This document shows positions 5,109-7,963 of a DNA stretch of 7,963 nt, in pieces. Made by a program: the position numbers and the translations under genes. Below the pieces are notes generated by a model that searched no databases, had not been told where the DNA came from, and worked only from the letters and a program-made list of their open reading frames with translations. Within the stretch, counting starts at the first letter, position 1. Each line of letters opens with the position of its first letter. The DNA comes from an uncultured Bacteroidales bacterium (lineage in GTDB: Bacteria > Bacteroidota > Bacteroidia > Bacteroidales > ML635J-15), in the NCBI GenBank assembly GCA_905233405.1, contig CAJOEG010000108.1:1-7963 (forward strand). The letters are read 5' to 3'.

Positions 5109-6971
5109 TTATTTCACAACCACAATTTTTTTAGTCACAATCTTTCCATCCGCCATACTTACCCTTACAAAATAGCTTCCTGCCGGCATGTTTTCTGTGG
5201 ATATTACAATATTACCATTGCATTGTAGCATTTCATACACCACCTCGCCTAACAAATTGCAAATCTCTATTCCTGCAATATTTTCACCTGCAATGGTAAT
5301 GCTTTCACTTGCCGGATTTGGATATACAGAAACACTTTGCTCTGCAATATTTTCTATTCCCGAAACGCAATCACCTACCACATTTATTTCCTTTGTAATT
5401 GTTTTGCTTTCTCCGTAGAAATCGCGAACCTCAATTGTAATTTGCTGTACTCCAATGCGATTGGGGACTACAACCTGTATGGGCTTGTGAATGCACTGCT
5501 CCCATTCGCCACCTACTATAGTTGCCTCCGTTTCGGTGAAATGCCCGTATGTATTGTATATGCTACCAATATTTATTTCTCCAAGTCCAATCTCAAGTGG
5601 CATCCATACTGGCGGATAGAAAATGCTGTCTATTATTTGCCCCGTACTGAAACTTATTTGATACGGAGCAGATTTGCCCGATAATCGCAACATACAACTT
5701 ACCGTATCGCCACAATAAAGTGTATCGAATTCGGGAAGTGATGCCGTTGTAAGACCATCAACACCAAGACTATCGGTTTTAACTATCCATGGTTGCTGCG
5801 AAGGATAGTAGCCGATATTTGCATAGAAACCGTAACCTCCCATTATGAAACCTCCGTCGGGAGTACGGTCAAACGACTCTAAATGCTGTTCGCAGTTGTA
5901 GGCGTTCTCACCATAATATATGCGTTTCCATAGCACATTGCCATTAAAATCCATTTTGATTAGGTAGGAGTTATACCATAGTAGGTGTTCATAATCATCA
6001 CTTCCAAGGACATAGACGTATCCGTCCGAGATAATAATGGAAACTATTTCATTTTTCAAATAGGTACTTCCTCCATCCATGTCTATGCTGTATGTCCTTA
6101 ATCTTTTCTCCCACAATAGTTCTCCATCTTTAGAGATTTTGCGTAAGCATCCATCATAGTAAAATTCATAGCCCCCCTGTATGGAAACAGCAGGATATTT
6201 GCCACTTACAAGAAAGCAACTATCAGAAGTTTCAATAAGACCGGTAATGGCGCCATCAGGATATATTCCATTGCGACCATAATATCGCTGCCATATTACA
6301 TTGCCTGAAGTATCCATTTTTACAAGTTGCCATTGACTATAATCAGCACCATGCTTACCACCAGCCACTATATTACCGTCTGAAGATATAATTAACTTGG
6401 TCATCGTACTATATGACACTTGATTTACTACTTTATTCCAGATGACATTGCCCATAGAATCCGTTTTGACAACATTGGCTACTAATTTTTGGTTAATCGA
6501 ATCATATAATTGACCGGAAAAGTAAAAGTCTCTATTCGGATACTCTTGTATTTCACCTATATAATTATAACAGCCAATTATATTTATGTATTTAGTATTG
6601 AAGCATGTGTCCATAATAATAAGCGATTCTTGTCCTGTCTGACCTCCACTTGTCTTAACGCAACAATAATAACCTTTTTGACCTTTTTTCAATGCATTAT
6701 AGGCAACATAAATATTATTAACGGAATCTTCTGCAAATTTCTCTTTATCCCACACAATATCTCCACTTTCACTTATACCTACAATAGAAAAGTTCTGCAG
6801 TCCGTATTGGTTTCCATGAACCAGCAGGGCAACAAATGGACTACTGTCTGATGATATAATTTGTGTTATAATCCTATTATCTGTAGAATCGTATATTATT
6901 TTGTTAAAATTTGATTGTGCAGTAGCATATACTGATAATATTAAGCACAAGATAACAACAAAAACTCTCAT
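5109..6971 (-). CDS. Secreted beta-propeller-like protein with T9SS type A sorting domain
   Basis: This 620-aa protein starts with a signal peptide, MRVFVVILCLILSVYATAQ (1-19). Residues about 60-405 hold at least five copies of a strand motif of the form D-x-x-G-N/D-V/L-x-W: ESGDIVWDK (68-76), DSMGNVIWNK (171-180), DTSGNVIWQR (220-229), SKDGELLWEK (280-289) and DFNGNVLWKR (341-350). Several are followed by YYG-type strands and by 'SDGN'/'PDGGF-GG' turns. Such repeats are typical of secreted Bacteroidetes beta-propeller-like proteins that often end in a sorting domain. Residues about 410-535 look like an Ig-like or SprB-like beta module. The tail from VSVYPNPASESITI (547) to KKIVVVK is a T9SS type A sorting domain. 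It should be exported to the surface. No enzyme motif is visible and the ligand is unknown. The ATG lies 8 bp after the stop of the upstream - strand gene, suggesting an operon. By eye it is more AT-rich than the + strand genes. Confidence 0.88.
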   Translation of the reverse strand: MRVFVVILCLILSVYATAQSNFNKIIYDSTDNRIITQIISSDSSPFVALLVHGNQYGLQNFSIVGISESGDIVWDKEKFAEDSVNNIYVAYNALKKGQKGYYCCVKTSGGQTGQESLIIMDTCFNTKYINIIGCYNYIGEIQEYPNRDFYFSGQLYDSINQKLVANVVKTDSMGNVIWNKVVNQVSYSTMTKLIISSDGNIVAGGKHGADYSQWQLVKMDTSGNVIWQRYYGRNGIYPDGAITGLIETSDSCFLVSGKYPAVSIQGGYEFYYDGCLRKISKDGELLWEKRLRTYSIDMDGGSTYLKNEIVSIIISDGYVYVLGSDDYEHLLWYNSYLIKMDFNGNVLWKRIYYGENAYNCEQHLESFDRTPDGGFIMGGYGFYANIGYYPSQQPWIVKTDSLGVDGLTTASLPEFDTLYCGDTVSCMLRLSGKSAPYQISFSTGQIIDSIFYPPVWMPLEIGLGEINIGSIYNTYGHFTETEATIVGGEWEQCIHKPIQVVVPNRIGVQQITIEVRDFYGESKTITKEINVVGDCVSGIENIAEQSVSVYPNPASESITIAGENIAGIEICNLLGEVVYEMLQCNGNIVISTENMPAGSYFVRVSMADGKIVTKKIVVVK

Positions 6972-6979
6972 AATTATTA

Positions 6980-7963
6980 CTAGTATTTTACAACTTTTAA
7001 TCTACTTGTATTCCCTATGCAATCAAGTACCTCTACTATGTACGTGCCTGCGGGACAAGAACTTAAATCTATCACTGCCATTCCTGCACTTTGAACCAGT
7101 TGCATATTAAACAGGATTTTAGAATCTGAAGAAAATAAATTTAATGTCCCCTTATTGCAGTCCTCAACATGTGGTTTGCCAAGTACATCAAGCAAAAAAT
7201 CAATGCCACTTTCTTGGGAATACTCAAAATTATATTCGACAAATACCATTCCGTCTGTTGGGTTAGGATATATTGCTATGTATGGGGCAAATAGAGTTGC
7301 GTCTGGTTCTTCAGAAGCTTTCATTGATTTGTTTGAAATAGCCATTTCTGGTAAAGGAGTATATTCAAGGAAAACTCCATCCGCATATTTTTCATATAGG
7401 ACTTCTGCCAAGCCTGAATATAATGGAGAACTATCATTTACGGCAGAAAGCAAAGCTACACTATTCCCATCAAGGATTTTGGCAGCCTCGGCATCAGATG
7501 TTGCTGTCAAATAATCGACATATATATTATTGACAGAACAGAAAGTGGTTAATTCATCGCGTAAATCCTGTTCCATGCCAGTTGTCATTCCATATATGTT
7601 TTTAAGTGCATCGCGAACTGCACCATAGTCCTTTTTCGACAGCAACAATTTGTATTCATTTATAGCATCATTATAAGTATGATTGGATTTGCCTCGCAGA
7701 TAAGTTAATACTGTATCCTTGACTGCGGTTACAGTATCGTTGTTTATTGCTTCGTGGAACATTTCGCTTTCGAGAACGGCAATCTCCTGCTTTCCATCAT
7801 TAATATTAGATTGCAGTCTGTCGCGCGAATTTATTCCTGTCTGACAATATCCAACAAGCGACTTGTATATTGATGGCAGGTCACTGTCTTCTACCATCTT
7901 GCGCACCGACTGCGGCAAAGGAGAATTGGCAATAAGAACTGCTGCTGTAAATGCAGATGGCGA
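6980..7963 (-). CDS. C-terminal part of a T9SS cargo protein (5' end outside window)
   Basis: The frame is open to the right edge and 327 residues are visible. The first in-frame start-like codon (TTG at 7916-7918) lies inside coding sequence, because the frame continues through ...AVLIANSPLPQSVRKMVED, so the true start is beyond 7963. Visible residues about 1-200 are polar and mainly helical-looking, with regular charged and hydrophobic spacing and no enzyme motif I recognise. The 'ANSPLP--V---VE-SDLP' stretch recalls the region before the sorting tail in large Bacteroidales secreted proteins (from memory). The last about 100 residues, from YIAIYPNPTDG (228), form a T9SS type A sorting domain with DVLGK, LSSCPAGTYIVEV and a KVVKY end. 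This copy has a longer-than-usual insert between the first strand and LGK-to-DLSS. The gene probably shares a transcript with the T9SS protein gene 8 bp downstream. Confidence 0.82.
   Translation of the reverse strand, partial: SPSAFTAAVLIANSPLPQSVRKMVEDSDLPSIYKSLVGYCQTGINSRDRLQSNINDGKQEIAVLESEMFHEAINNDTVTAVKDTVLTYLRGKSNHTYNDAINEYKLLLSKKDYGAVRDALKNIYGMTTGMEQDLRDELTTFCSVNNIYVDYLTATSDAEAAKILDGNSVALLSAVNDSSPLYSGLAEVLYEKYADGVFLEYTPLPEMAISNKSMKASEEPDATLFAPYIAIYPNPTDGMVFVEYNFEYSQESGIDFLLDVLGKPHVEDCNKGTLNLFSSDSKILFNMQLVQSAGMAVIDLSSCPAGTYIVEVLDCIGNTSRLKVVKY

Noticed and set aside
7155..7514. 119-codon + strand open frame opposite the right-edge T9SS gene
   Set aside because: The minus frame has clear sorting-domain residues here; the plus product is low-complexity Ser-rich.
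7916..7918. TTG as start of the right-edge minus gene
   Set aside because: The frame stays open through 7963 with coding-like residues, so the gene is cut by the window edge rather than starting here.

Overview
The window looks like a chromosomal segment of a Bacteroidetes (Bacteroidales-like) bacterium. Three things point there. Three proteins end in a type IX secretion (T9SS) type A C-terminal sorting domain with the 'YPNP' signature. Two intergenic boxes match the Bacteroidetes sigma-ABfr -7 consensus TAnnTTTG. There are no strong Shine-Dalgarno sequences ahead of the starts. No RNA gene, transposase, CRISPR array or phage gene is visible.

Layout. The left edge (1-309, +) is the C-terminal half of the recombination mediator RecR. 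A gap of about 175 bp with a perfect 9-bp palindrome and a promoter-like box leads to a tightly packed + strand cluster. This holds a secreted protein with four PKD repeats and a T9SS tail (486-2468), ribonuclease HI rnhA (2469-2975, its ATG abutting the previous stop) and an FMN-dependent nitronate monooxygenase/FabK-like oxidoreductase (2978-3916, 2-bp gap). A 246-bp intergenic region (3917-4162) is unusually structured. It carries nested inverted repeats (16-bp perfect outer arms, 15-bp inner arms), four tandem 7-bp units and a TAnnTTTG box. It precedes a diadenylate cyclase of the CdaA type (4163-4996), which makes c-di-AMP. After cdaA, a region of 8-bp tandem units that can fold into a hairpin separates it from two convergent - strand genes: a 620-aa secreted protein with repeated 'GNVxW' motifs and a T9SS tail (5109-6971), and upstream of it the C-terminal part of another T9SS cargo protein (6980 to the right edge, 5' end missing).

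Functionally the window mixes housekeeping genes (recR, rnhA, cdaA, a flavin oxidoreductase) with large secreted or surface proteins exported by a T9SS encoded elsewhere. By eye the - strand pair is more AT-rich than the + strand genes. I did not find a convincing new multi-gene system. The observations most worth checking are the nested inverted-repeat element before cdaA, the short tandem repeats on both sides of cdaA, and the uncharacterised domain in the PKD protein.
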